This document shows positions 1-8,090 of a stretch of DNA of 64,000 nucleotides, in pieces; position 1 is the first letter of the stretch, and each line of letters starts with the position of its first letter. The translations under genes and the position numbers were made by a program. The notes under the pieces were generated by a model, which was not told the DNA's origin, searched no databases, and saw only the letters and a list, made by a program, of their open reading frames with translations. Source of the DNA: Accumulibacter phosphatis. Lineage in GTDB: Bacteria > Pseudomonadota > Gammaproteobacteria > Burkholderiales > Rhodocyclaceae. The stretch spans positions 496,001 to 560,000 of the forward strand of contig NC_013194.1 in NCBI RefSeq assembly GCF_000024165.1, written 5' to 3'.

Positions 1-137
1 GGCACGGCGTCCGTTGGCGAATGGTAACAGAGGTCCTCCCTGTCGTTGGCCTTGGCCGGCGAGCGCCGTCGTACCGTTGTCAACCGGGGCAGTCGGTCGT
101 CATCCATCGCTCCGCTGTTTCCGGTCGCTTGCGCCAT
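1..137 (-). CDS. 5' end of an unidentified gene downstream of the FTR1 permease (partial)
   Basis: An ATG at 137 overlaps the TGA of the FTR1 permease gene (ATGA), and the frame stays open for 45 codons to the window edge. The visible N-terminus is hydrophilic, with a TTVRRRSPAKAND stretch and one Cys, and has no signal peptide or membrane segment. In several betaproteobacteria FTR1-type permease genes are followed by a 4Fe-4S polyferredoxin gene (FtrD type), but nothing visible here proves that. I do not recognise the product. The overlap argues that it is a real, translationally coupled gene. Confidence 0.5.
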   Translation of the reverse strand, partial: MAQATGNSGAMDDDRLPRLTTVRRRSPAKANDREDLCYHSPTDAV

Positions 138-1318
138 CAGGAGACCCGACGGCGGGTTCGCTGCCACGTCCAGGCCAGCCAGGGCAGCAGGATCATCCCT
201 CCCTGTGCCGTCACACCTTGCAGGCTTGGGCCTATGCCGAGCCAGGAAACGCGAGGGAAGCCGGGCAGTGGTGTGGTTGCCAGCCTCCCGGCGGCCTGAA
301 GTTCGATGATTCCCTGGCCAAGAAAGACAAGGCCGATGCCATAGACCAGGACCGCGGTAACAGCGAAGAAGGTGGCGTGGGGCAGGCGTAGCGCCATTCG
401 GTTCAGCACCAGATAGACGAGTGCCAGCAAGCCGCTGGCCAACCCGATCCCGGCAATGATGGCCCCGCCGTGATCGGCGTGGCTGGCCAACAGGGCGTGA
501 TAGAAGAGAACCGTTTCAGCGCCTTCGCGATAGACCGCCAGACAGGCGGCACCGCCCAGGGCGATCAGCGAACCACGCGAGATGGCACTGTCGACCCGGC
601 CGGCAATCCAGGCCTGCCAGCGTCGGGACTCGCTTTTCGAGAGCAACCAGAAGCTTACGTAGAAGAGAACGGCGGCAGCCAGCAACATCGTCGCGCCCTC
701 GACAACGGCTCGCGATGCGCCGGCCGCGCGTATGGCACTGGTCATTGCCCAGCCGGTCAACAGCGACAGCGGAATCGCCACGCCGACTCCGGCGTAGAGG
801 ACCCAGACACGGTCGGCGGCTCCCGCACGCCGCAGGTAGGCGGTGAGCGCGCTGACGACGAGCATTGCTTCCACTCCCTCGCGGATCAGGATCAGGGCTG
901 ATTTCAGCAGTGCCGGCAGGAATCCGTCCGTTTCGGGTGTGCCGTAAAGGGCTGCGGCGACGTTCAGCCTGTCGCGCAATGCAAGCCATGAAGACTGCAG
1001 ATCTGCCGCGGCGACGCCCTGCATGGCCTGGCCATTGACGACGCCGAAGAGCACCTCGAGTTCGTTCTTGAGGCTCGGCGACCTTATGCCGAGATCGACT
1101 TCCATACCGCTACCCTCGAAGACCGCGAAGTAGAGGCTGGACAGTTCGCTGGCTGTCGCCAGGCGGTTGGCGGGATCGTAGGCGGCAACGGCAGCATCGC
1201 CGCGGCGGCTGATTTCTGCGGCGACGGCGGCCCCGTCGATCGCCGCGGCGGCGCCGGAAGGTGTGCCGAGAATGGCCAGCACGGCAAGCAGGAAGGCAAG
1301 GAGTCGACGAGGGATCAT
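137..1318 (-). CDS. FTR1-family iron permease
   Basis: Predicted inner-membrane high-affinity iron permease, 393 aa. An N-terminal signal peptide (cleavage near GAAAA) is followed by a periplasmic region of about 110 residues. About seven hydrophobic segments then carry the two family hallmarks REGVEAML and YREGAETV. The REGxE motifs are the iron-binding/translocation signature of FTR1/EfeU/FtrC proteins, which import iron together with periplasmic iron-binding and redox partners. The ATG has an AGGA ribosome site 5 nt upstream. The gene starts 67 nt after the transglutaminase-like gene on the same strand, so it may be co-transcribed with it. The next gene overlaps its stop codon. Family assignment is secure; substrate oxidation state and partners are not visible here. 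Confidence 0.92.
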   Translation of the reverse strand: MIPRRLLAFLLAVLAILGTPSGAAAAIDGAAVAAEISRRGDAAVAAYDPANRLATASELSSLYFAVFEGSGMEVDLGIRSPSLKNELEVLFGVVNGQAMQGVAAADLQSSWLALRDRLNVAAALYGTPETDGFLPALLKSALILIREGVEAMLVVSALTAYLRRAGAADRVWVLYAGVGVAIPLSLLTGWAMTSAIRAAGASRAVVEGATMLLAAAVLFYVSFWLLSKSESRRWQAWIAGRVDSAISRGSLIALGGAACLAVYREGAETVLFYHALLASHADHGGAIIAGIGLASGLLALVYLVLNRMALRLPHATFFAVTAVLVYGIGLVFLGQGIIELQAAGRLATTPLPGFPRVSWLGIGPSLQGVTAQGGMILLPWLAWTWQRTRRRVS

Positions 1319-1384
1319 GGTTGTCCTGGGGGGAGTTGAACAGGCTGCGCGCCACCATCGAGCGGCAGTGGTGTTGCCGCCACT

Positions 1385-3550
1385 TCATTCGGCGAGAATC
1401 CGGTTGATCAGATGGCGTGCGGCAATTGGTACGTCGGCGGCGACAGCGTCCGGGGTCGACCCGTAGCGCCAGGCGCCATAGGCGTCGGCCAGCCGGGTCA
1501 TGGCTGCCGCCCAGGCCGGTCGCTCGCCGGCGACGCGGCGGGCGAAGTCGCTGGGGCATTCCGCTGACCCACGGCACAAGCCCTTGCTGGCCAGTCGCCG
1601 GCACGCCCGCTGCCAGGCGCGCTGGGGCAGCGGGCAACGGCGCTGTTCTCGCCAGCGTCCCCAGAGCAGGCCGACGGCGAAGACCCCGGCACTGCCGCCG
1701 GCGGCGATGGCCAGCAGCCAGATCCAGGCGAGGCCGCCACCCTTGCCGGGGAGCAGCGCCTGCTGACGTTCGCCGTCAAGGTGAAACGCCCAGCGTCCCA
1801 ACCAGCCGGCCAGATCGGCAGGCGTCCAGCCGGCGTCGGCTGGGCTGTGTGGCACGCCGGTGGAGGCGAAGCTCCCGCTCGGCAAAGGTGTCGGCGAGCC
1901 GGCGGGCGATCGCGGGGCGGCGGCCGGCGTCGCCCGGGGCGAGGTCGGCGGCGCCGGCTTTGCTGACGTCGAGCCGCTGGCGAAACGTTCCGGGGCGACG
2001 ATGTCGATCGGGTCGACGCGCCGCCAGCCCTTGCCCTGATCCCAAATCTCGACCCAGGCATGCGCATGGCTGCGCTTGACGAGGACGTAGTCGGTCAACG
2101 CCATCAGCTTGCCACCCCGATAGCCGGTCACCAGGCGGGCCGGGATTCCGGCCGCGCGCATCAAGACAACGAAGGAAGCCGCGAAGAATTCGGCGTTGCC
2201 TTCCCTGGTTTCGAACCAGAAAGTGTCCAGCGCATCGGCACCAGTCGGTGGCGTGAAGCGGTCGCGCACACGGTAACCGCCATTGGCCAGCGTGGCCAGT
2301 GCCTGTTGCAGTACGGTATCGGTGTCGCCGGCGCTGGTCAGCGCGGCGCCGAACGCACGCAGGCGTGGGTTGCTGTCCTGCGGCAGGGCGAGGGCGCGTT
2401 GTCGCAGCGCCGGCAGCAGTTCGCCGCCGGCCGTCCATTCCAGCCACGAACTCAGCTCATAGCTGATTTCCTCTCGTACCGGCAGGTGCGCCAGTACCTG
2501 CCAGTCCGCCGCAATGAACGACTCGGTGGTCAGCCGCGCCGGGAGATCCAGCCCGTAGAGCCAGAGACCGCCGTGGGGTGTCAGGCGGATCCGGTAATGG
2601 ACTTCCTGGCTAGCCGACTGAAGACCGGCACGGAAATCCGCGGAGCGCCGCCAACCCGCCTGCATGATCCGGCGGCCGTTGCCGGCCGTGTAGTCGGCGT
2701 CGAGTCGCCATTCCTGGCCGTCGAAGTCGTAGAACACCGGCCCACGCCAATAAAGCAGGCTGGTCGGTGGTACCCAGTCTCTGAACTCGGCAACCAGCAC
2801 GGCCTGGCCGTCGCTCGCTCCGGTCTGGGTCTGACCCGGTTTCAGACGGCCTGAAATGCCCAGGCCCTGGTTCGATTTCTCGATGCTGGCCGGTAGCGGT
2901 AGCCCGAACGTCATCCCGATGTCCCACAGCGGCCCGGGAATGCGGGGGAAAAACAGGAACAGCACGGCCGCCAACGGCAGGGTGACGAGCAAGCGTTGTG
3001 CGGCTTCCCGCAGAATCCCAAGCCCCTTGTGAAGCGGCGTCGTGCTGCCATCGGGCGGGCTGAAGCCGCTGTAGACCGCAACCAGCAAGCAGGCGCTCAG
3101 CACCACGAACAGCAGGCCGACGCCTCCACTCCAGTGCAGCAGGCCGACGGCAACGGCGACGCAGGCCGCCGCGGCGACGAGGGCGTATTCGCGCTGGCTA
3201 CGGCTCTCGGCCCACTTGAGGGCGAGAGTGGCGAGCAGCGAAAGGCGCAAGGCATCGCTGCTCAACCACCCGAAGACCTGTCCGGCGACCGTACAGCAAA
3301 CCAGCAGACCGGCCAGGCGGAGGCCACCGGCCCAGGGTCGGCGGGGCAGGCGACGGCTGGCCAACGCCAGCCCGAGCGGTAGCCAGGCTGGCAGCGGCAG
3401 CATCGGCGCGTGCGCCAGGAGGGCGAGCGCGGTCAGCGCCAGAGGCCAGGCAGCCGGGGCAGTCAGGCCGCTGGCGCCGGGCGTCGGGGGCTTGCCGTCC
3501 GGGTGTGCCGCAGACCACCGGGCGTCGTTCAAGGAAGACGGGGAACTCAT
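1385..3550 (-). CDS. TgpA-like membrane protein with transglutaminase-like domain; catalytic Cys replaced by Ala
   Basis: DUF3488/transglutaminase-core protein, 721 aa. The N-terminus has several hydrophobic segments (about residues 30-200), a periplasmic transglutaminase-like domain follows (about 380-530), then a Pro/Ala/Ser-rich linker, one C-terminal membrane segment (near LAWIWLLAIAAGGSAG) and a cytoplasmic DUF4129-like tail. The start is the ATG at 3550, which overlaps the DUF58 stop (ATGA), rather than an upstream in-frame start. The expected active-site block GxCE reads G-N-A-E (Ala at about residue 453), while the candidate His (SHAHAW, about 497) and Asp (RVDP, about 513) remain. 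The usual Cys-dependent chemistry therefore looks lost. Members of this family are typically encoded with MoxR and DUF58 proteins, as here; their cellular role is poorly defined. Confidence 0.9.
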   Translation of the reverse strand: MSSPSSLNDARWSAAHPDGKPPTPGASGLTAPAAWPLALTALALLAHAPMLPLPAWLPLGLALASRRLPRRPWAGGLRLAGLLVCCTVAGQVFGWLSSDALRLSLLATLALKWAESRSQREYALVAAAACVAVAVGLLHWSGGVGLLFVVLSACLLVAVYSGFSPPDGSTTPLHKGLGILREAAQRLLVTLPLAAVLFLFFPRIPGPLWDIGMTFGLPLPASIEKSNQGLGISGRLKPGQTQTGASDGQAVLVAEFRDWVPPTSLLYWRGPVFYDFDGQEWRLDADYTAGNGRRIMQAGWRRSADFRAGLQSASQEVHYRIRLTPHGGLWLYGLDLPARLTTESFIAADWQVLAHLPVREEISYELSSWLEWTAGGELLPALRQRALALPQDSNPRLRAFGAALTSAGDTDTVLQQALATLANGGYRVRDRFTPPTGADALDTFWFETREGNAEFFAASFVVLMRAAGIPARLVTGYRGGKLMALTDYVLVKRSHAHAWVEIWDQGKGWRRVDPIDIVAPERFASGSTSAKPAPPTSPRATPAAAPRSPAGSPTPLPSGSFASTGVPHSPADAGWTPADLAGWLGRWAFHLDGERQQALLPGKGGGLAWIWLLAIAAGGSAGVFAVGLLWGRWREQRRCPLPQRAWQRACRRLASKGLCRGSAECPSDFARRVAGERPAWAAAMTRLADAYGAWRYGSTPDAVAADVPIAARHLINRILAE

Positions 3551-4443
3551 CGCCGGCCGACCTGCGAATCGACCTCGCACAGCGCCAGGCTGGTCAGGCA
3601 CTTCTCGCGCTGCAAGTGGCCGCGGGCGGGTGGCAGAACTTTGCCGAACAGGCGGAGTCCGTATTCGCGGCCGCTACGCTCGGCCTCCAGTACCCAGCGC
3701 GTCAACTGTGCCAGTCGGGTTTCCGTGTCGCCACGGCACGTCTCCCACTCCAGCCACAAGGCGTCGCCGCCGTGCCCGCCGTCGAAGGCGTTGACCACCG
3801 CTTCGCCGCTGCGCGCGAAGACGCGCCAGTTGATGCGCCGTAGCGGGTCCCCCGGGACATGCGCACGGACGCCCTGAAAGTCGTCAGCGGCGGTCTGGCG
3901 GTGCGCCGAGCGCATGGCTCGGGCAGGCAAGGGCGAGGCCCCGCCGGGCGCCGGGTACACCAGCGCCTCGACCGCCGGCAAGGCGCGGCGAGCACGCCAG
4001 AGACCCAGGGGGTGGCAGGATACGAGGGCCAGGTCGGCGATCGTCAGCGCGCCGCGGCGATCGGTCCGCAGGGCCAGGGACAGCGTCGCCTCGCCGTCGG
4101 CAGCGACGCCTACCGGCAGACTGTTCGCCTTGCCGGTGCTCAGGGCGATGCCGTAACGGCGGTGGCCGCGGCGATCGGTCAAGGCTCCCACGATGGACAG
4201 GGACTCGCCGGCGAAAACCGGCCTTGGCAGATCGACCTGCCAGCCGACCGTCGCCAGGTTGCGCCGGCAACTTGCCGCCGCCTGCAGCCAGACTGCAAGC
4301 AGCATGAAGGCGAGCGCGAATATCAGGTTGTTGGCGTAGTTGATCGCCGTTGCCAGCAAGGCCAGTACGGCGAGCAGCCAGTACGTGCCGGCCGTGGTCG
4401 GCAACAGTGGCAGCGAGCGAACGCGCACGTAGCGACCGATCAT
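3547..4443 (-). CDS. DUF58 domain-containing protein
   Basis: 298-aa protein with two adjacent N-terminal membrane segments (about residues 15-60) followed by a soluble region. The DUF58 core is recognisable from FQGVRAHVPGDPLRRINWR, the family signature. DUF58 proteins resemble von Willebrand factor A domain proteins and are regularly paired with MoxR AAA+ ATPases, which are thought to act as chaperones on them. Both ends overlap neighbouring genes by ATGA junctions (MoxR upstream, TgpA-like downstream), so the three are very likely translated from one message. No enzymatic function can be assigned. Confidence 0.9.
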   Translation of the reverse strand: MIGRYVRVRSLPLLPTTAGTYWLLAVLALLATAINYANNLIFALAFMLLAVWLQAAASCRRNLATVGWQVDLPRPVFAGESLSIVGALTDRRGHRRYGIALSTGKANSLPVGVAADGEATLSLALRTDRRGALTIADLALVSCHPLGLWRARRALPAVEALVYPAPGGASPLPARAMRSAHRQTAADDFQGVRAHVPGDPLRRINWRVFARSGEAVVNAFDGGHGGDALWLEWETCRGDTETRLAQLTRWVLEAERSGREYGLRLFGKVLPPARGHLQREKCLTSLALCEVDSQVGRR

Positions 4444-5366
4444 GGCAGCGCTACCGCTTCCAGGATCGCCGCCGCAGCGGTGTCGGCGGCGCGCGCGTCG
4501 CCGCGGTCGAGGCGATGCATGGCTACCGCCGGGAAGACACGCTGAATATCGGCCGGCAACACATGCTCGCGACCCTCCAGGAGCGCCCAGGCGCGGCCGG
4601 CCGCCAGCAGCGCCAGCGCCGCGCGCGGCGACAGGCCATAGGCCAGGCCGGCGCTGTGCCGGGTGTGCTCGGCGAGCTGGCGGATATAGGCGAGCAGCGC
4701 GTCGCTGGCGTGGACCGCGCGCGCCGCCTTTTGCAAGGCCAGCAACTGCTGGATGGTGAGCGCCGGCGCCTGACGTTCCAGCAGATGGCGTCGGTCTTCG
4801 CCGCGCAGCATCGCCAGTTCGGCGGCGGCGTCCGGATAGCCGAGTGAGAGCCGCATCAAGAAGCGATCCAGTTGCGCTTCCGGCAGTGGGTTGGTCGATA
4901 GCTGGTCAACGGGATTTTGCGTCGCGATGACGAAGAACGGCTCGGGCAGCGGACGCGTGATGCCGTCGCTCGACACCTGGCGTTCCTCCATCGCTTCGAG
5001 CAATGCCGACTGCGTCTTTGGCGACGCGCGGTTGATTTCGTCGGCCAGCAGGAGTTGCGTGAATAACGGTCCGGGATGAAAGACGAACTCGCCTTTCTCC
5101 CTGACGAAGATAGCCGCCCCGGTGAGGTCGCCGGGCAGCATGTCATTGGTGAACTGCACGCGCCGGAACGACAGGCCGAGCGTCTTGGCCAGCGCCAGCG
5201 CCAGAATGGTCTTGCCCATTCCGGGCAGATCCTCGATCAGCAGATGGCCACCGGCGATCAGGCAGGCAATCGCCAGCCTGACGACATCGTTCTTGCCGAG
5301 CAGCACGGCGTTGACGGCGGCCATGGCCTGGTGGGGAGAGTCGGTGGGAGCGTTGGCGAGCGGCAT
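4440..5366 (-). CDS. MoxR-family AAA+ ATPase
   Basis: 308-aa cytoplasmic AAA+ ATPase. Visible are the Walker A region EDLPGMGKT, the Walker B region LLADEINRA, the sensor-like FFVIATQNPVDQ and the C-terminal lid domain with LSPRAALALLAAGRAWA. I start it at the ATG at 5366, which has AAAGG about 8 nt upstream; the frame stays open further 5', but that extension only encodes the 12-bp DNA repeat as SRPL repeats. MoxR proteins are chaperone-like ATPases that mature metal- or complex-containing targets, usually working with the adjacent DUF58 protein. Its stop overlaps the DUF58 start (ATGA). Confidence 0.93.
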   Translation of the reverse strand: MPLANAPTDSPHQAMAAVNAVLLGKNDVVRLAIACLIAGGHLLIEDLPGMGKTILALALAKTLGLSFRRVQFTNDMLPGDLTGAAIFVREKGEFVFHPGPLFTQLLLADEINRASPKTQSALLEAMEERQVSSDGITRPLPEPFFVIATQNPVDQLSTNPLPEAQLDRFLMRLSLGYPDAAAELAMLRGEDRRHLLERQAPALTIQQLLALQKAARAVHASDALLAYIRQLAEHTRHSAGLAYGLSPRAALALLAAGRAWALLEGREHVLPADIQRVFPAVAMHRLDRGDARAADTAAAAILEAVALP

Positions 5367-5444
5367 GACGGGACCTTTCTGGGGTAGGTGGATGGCACAG
5401 GACGAGACAGCCCGATCTGCCGGCGGGCGCCCGCCGACGGTGCT

Positions 5445-5480
5445 CGATAAGGGACGCGATAAGGGACGCGATAAGGGACG
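5445..5480. repeat. Three perfect tandem copies of a 12-bp unit
   Basis: The unit cgataagggacg occurs three times head to tail between the di-heme oxidoreductase gene (stop at 5502) and the MoxR start (5366). It lies in the leader of the MoxR-DUF58-transglutaminase set on the minus strand. It may be a replication-slippage product or a repeated protein-binding site; nothing in the sequence decides between these. Confidence 0.85.
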
Positions 5481-5501
5481 CGAGACGGTCACCGGAGCCG
5501 G

Positions 5502-6974
5502 TCAGATCGACTCGAGGAACTTGATGAGGGCGGCGCGGCCGGCCTTGTTCAGCGCCATGAAGCGGGCCTTCGCCGGGCTCGCCTCGCCGCCGTGCCAGAG
5601 GATGGCCTCCTGCAGGCTGCGTGCGCGCTGGTCGTGCAGGAAGACGGTGTGGTGGTTTGCCTTCCTGGTCAGGCCGATTCCCCAAAGCGGCGGCGTCCGC
5701 CATTCCTGCGCACTGGCCTCGCCGTCCGGCCGGCCGGCGAGATCGGGGCCCAGGTCGTGGAGCAGCAGGTCCGAGTAGGGATGAATCGTCTGACCGCGCA
5801 GGCGCTTGATCGGGTGGCTGTTGCCGGTGCGCACGGTGTCGAGATGGCAGACGCCGCAACCCACCTCGGCGAACAGTCTGCCGCCCAGTCCCACATCGGC
5901 GTCGTCGAGGTTGCGGCGGGCGGGAACGGCGAGCAGTTGCAGGTAGATCGTCAAGGCCTGGAGCTGCTCTTCGGAAAGTTCCGGAACTTCCGGCGTGCCG
6001 CCGGCCGGCGCCTCGGCGCAGGCGCTCTGCCCGGCCAGGCACAGCTCACGCGGATGCAGCGGCGAAGTCAGTCCCATGTCGTTGAAAGCGGCACCCGCGG
6101 CCTGGGCGCGCAAGTGCGCTACGTTGGCCTTCAGCGAGAACTTGCCGATCACCCGCTTGCCGGTCTCCGGGTCGGTCACCCAGTTGGGGCGGCCGGAGAC
6201 CCCGTCGGAGTGGTTCGCCTGGGATTTGGCGATGGCCAGCAGGGTGTCTTCGTCGATCGCTTCGAGCAGGCCCATGCCAGGCAAACGCGGTGCACTGCGC
6301 GCCTCGAAGATGACGCCGTCCGGCAACCGCCCGTAGCCCGGGTTGAGTACCCGGAAGCTGGGCTTGCGCAGGCTGTAGGCCTCGCCGTCGGGAAAGCTGC
6401 CCGGCATCTCCTGCCAGTCGATGACGCCTAATCCCTCGGGCGGCACGCCGGCCACGGCCTTGTCGCGCAACTGGGAATGATAGCCGGCCGGGGCGGCCCA
6501 GCCGCCCTTGCCGTCGGCAACGCTCAGGCGCAGGAAGATCCCGTTCATGCCCTGGCCGCTGGTGTAGGGCTCCTCGACGGAGCCGTCGCGGAAGTGGCAG
6601 GCGCCGCAGGCCGTGGCGTTGTAGAGCGGGCCCAGCCCATCGCGGGTGTTGTAGCGTATCTCCCTGACGGCCGGCTGGAATGGGCGCTCGAAAAGCCCGT
6701 CGCCGTCGTCGAAGAGTTTTTCATACTGCCAGGGCAGATTCTCCGCCGCCTGGCCGAAAGGTTTGAAACCCTTGTGGAAGGTGGTCATGTCGCCGGCCGT
6801 CAGGGCCCGTGGGTCGGCCGCGCGCAACTCGCTCAGGTCGCCGTCGCCGTAAGCATCGCGCCAGGCATACTCGGTTTTCCATACGGCCCAGCCAAGGGCG
6901 AGAAGCGCCGCGACAAGGATTCCCACGGCGACGGGTAGCCAGTGGCGCACGGGTCTTTCGGATGCATCGTTCAT
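5502..6974 (-). CDS. Di-heme c-type oxidoreductase (DUF1111/DHOR family)
   Basis: 490-aa exported or membrane-anchored cytochrome. One N-terminal hydrophobic segment (about residues 11-33) is followed by a large periplasmic domain with two c-type heme motifs, CGACH (about 123-127) and CGVCH (about 373-377). The overall pattern (YNTRDGLGPLYNATACGACH, GLLEAIDEDTLLA, NDMGLTSPLHPRELCL) matches the di-heme oxidoreductase family, often annotated 'thiol oxidoreductase', whose substrate is unknown for most members. The ATG at 6974 is preferred over a GTG nine bases upstream because AGGAG sits 8 nt before it. It follows the outer-membrane barrel gene by 15 nt, so the two probably form a periplasm/outer-membrane pair. 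Confidence 0.88.
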   Translation of the reverse strand: MNDASERPVRHWLPVAVGILVAALLALGWAVWKTEYAWRDAYGDGDLSELRAADPRALTAGDMTTFHKGFKPFGQAAENLPWQYEKLFDDGDGLFERPFQPAVREIRYNTRDGLGPLYNATACGACHFRDGSVEEPYTSGQGMNGIFLRLSVADGKGGWAAPAGYHSQLRDKAVAGVPPEGLGVIDWQEMPGSFPDGEAYSLRKPSFRVLNPGYGRLPDGVIFEARSAPRLPGMGLLEAIDEDTLLAIAKSQANHSDGVSGRPNWVTDPETGKRVIGKFSLKANVAHLRAQAAGAAFNDMGLTSPLHPRELCLAGQSACAEAPAGGTPEVPELSEEQLQALTIYLQLLAVPARRNLDDADVGLGGRLFAEVGCGVCHLDTVRTGNSHPIKRLRGQTIHPYSDLLLHDLGPDLAGRPDGEASAQEWRTPPLWGIGLTRKANHHTVFLHDQRARSLQEAILWHGGEASPAKARFMALNKAGRAALIKFLESI

Positions 6975-6989
6975 CTCGGGCACTCCTCA

Positions 6990-8090
6990 TCAGTAGTCGA
7001 TCTGGTAGCCGAGGCGTGCCGACCAGGTGTCGGAAATCACCTCGTTGAGGCGAAGCTCGACGCTTCGCCCGTTGCGGAAATAGGTCGTGTCGCTGCCGTC
7101 CTGGAGCGTAAATTTGCCGCCGGACAGGTTCACCGTCAGCTTGTGGCCGGGCACGACGAGCCAGTCGGCGGCGACTTCGGCCTGCCAGCCCGTGCCTTCG
7201 CCCTGATGGCGGAAGCTCACCGGGTGGGACAGATCGTCGCGCAGGTTCCAGTCGGCTTCTGCCTGGTACCGGAACCAGTGCTGTTTCACGCCGCCGCGCA
7301 GGGAGAGGCGCTCCGAGGGTCTGAATTCGCCGTCCAGGCCGACCCATACGCTCTCCCAGACCGGCTGGTAGCTGCTGTCGAGCCCAGCAAACTCACCGAG
7401 CGGAACGCTACCTGCAATGCCGACCCGCTTGGCCTGGTCGCTGTCCCAAAGGACTTGTCGGCCCTGGCGCGAACGCAGCTCACTTTCCTGACGGGCAATA
7501 CCGAGCATCGGCGTGATCGACGACAGTCCACCGACAGGAAAGCGCCAGCCGGCGCCGAACGAGGCATCCAGCATCCGGCTGTCACGCGGGTCGGCATAGG
7601 AGCGCGAGAACTCACCTTGACGGTCGTTCAGCGCGTAGTCGGAATCCTGCACCTTGCCGGCGGAAGAGGCTCGCGCGTAGGCAAGGTAAGCCTTGGCGGT
7701 GAAGCCGGAAGCGTGAGTCCAGCCGCCGCCGAGGCGGAGTTCCGCGGCAGGAATCTCCCAGGTCAGCTCGGAAAGGACGTTCGGCGTCGCGCCCCCGCGG
7801 CGATCCGCGGCGATGTTGAAACTCAGCTTGTCGTGGCGATAGCCGGCCGACAGATTCAGGTAGCCATTACCCTGGATACGCGGCCAGTCGGCGTCGATCG
7901 TCACGGCGCGCGTACCGTCCGGGGTGAAAACCGTCAGGGTCGGTGCGGGTGCCGGCGCCAGAGCGATCTCACGCTGACCGTCGGCCGTGAATACGACCAT
8001 CGATCCAGAGGCGAACAAATCGGCAAGCGCCGGTGGACTGACGAGCAGGGCGACGACGACTCGCCAGGCGCCAAGGTGCGGCGTTTTCAT
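6990..8090 (-). CDS. Outer-membrane beta-barrel-like protein, unknown function
   Basis: 366-aa protein starting at the ATG at 8090 that overlaps the secretin stop (ATGA). The signal peptide ends near PPALA-DLF. The rest alternates hydrophobic and polar residues in long beta-strand-like runs (LNLSAGYRHDKLSFNIAA, LGGGWTHASGFTAKAYLAYA, WSARLGYQIDY) and ends in an aromatic residue, the usual C-terminal signature of BAM-inserted outer-membrane barrels. I do not recognise a specific family. Its place between the secretin and the di-heme cytochrome suggests an outer-membrane role in the same machine or an electron-transfer conduit; that is inference. Confidence 0.72.
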   Translation of the reverse strand: MKTPHLGAWRVVVALLVSPPALADLFASGSMVVFTADGQREIALAPAPAPTLTVFTPDGTRAVTIDADWPRIQGNGYLNLSAGYRHDKLSFNIAADRRGGATPNVLSELTWEIPAAELRLGGGWTHASGFTAKAYLAYARASSAGKVQDSDYALNDRQGEFSRSYADPRDSRMLDASFGAGWRFPVGGLSSITPMLGIARQESELRSRQGRQVLWDSDQAKRVGIAGSVPLGEFAGLDSSYQPVWESVWVGLDGEFRPSERLSLRGGVKQHWFRYQAEADWNLRDDLSHPVSFRHQGEGTGWQAEVAADWLVVPGHKLTVNLSGGKFTLQDGSDTTYFRNGRSVELRLNEVISDTWSARLGYQIDY

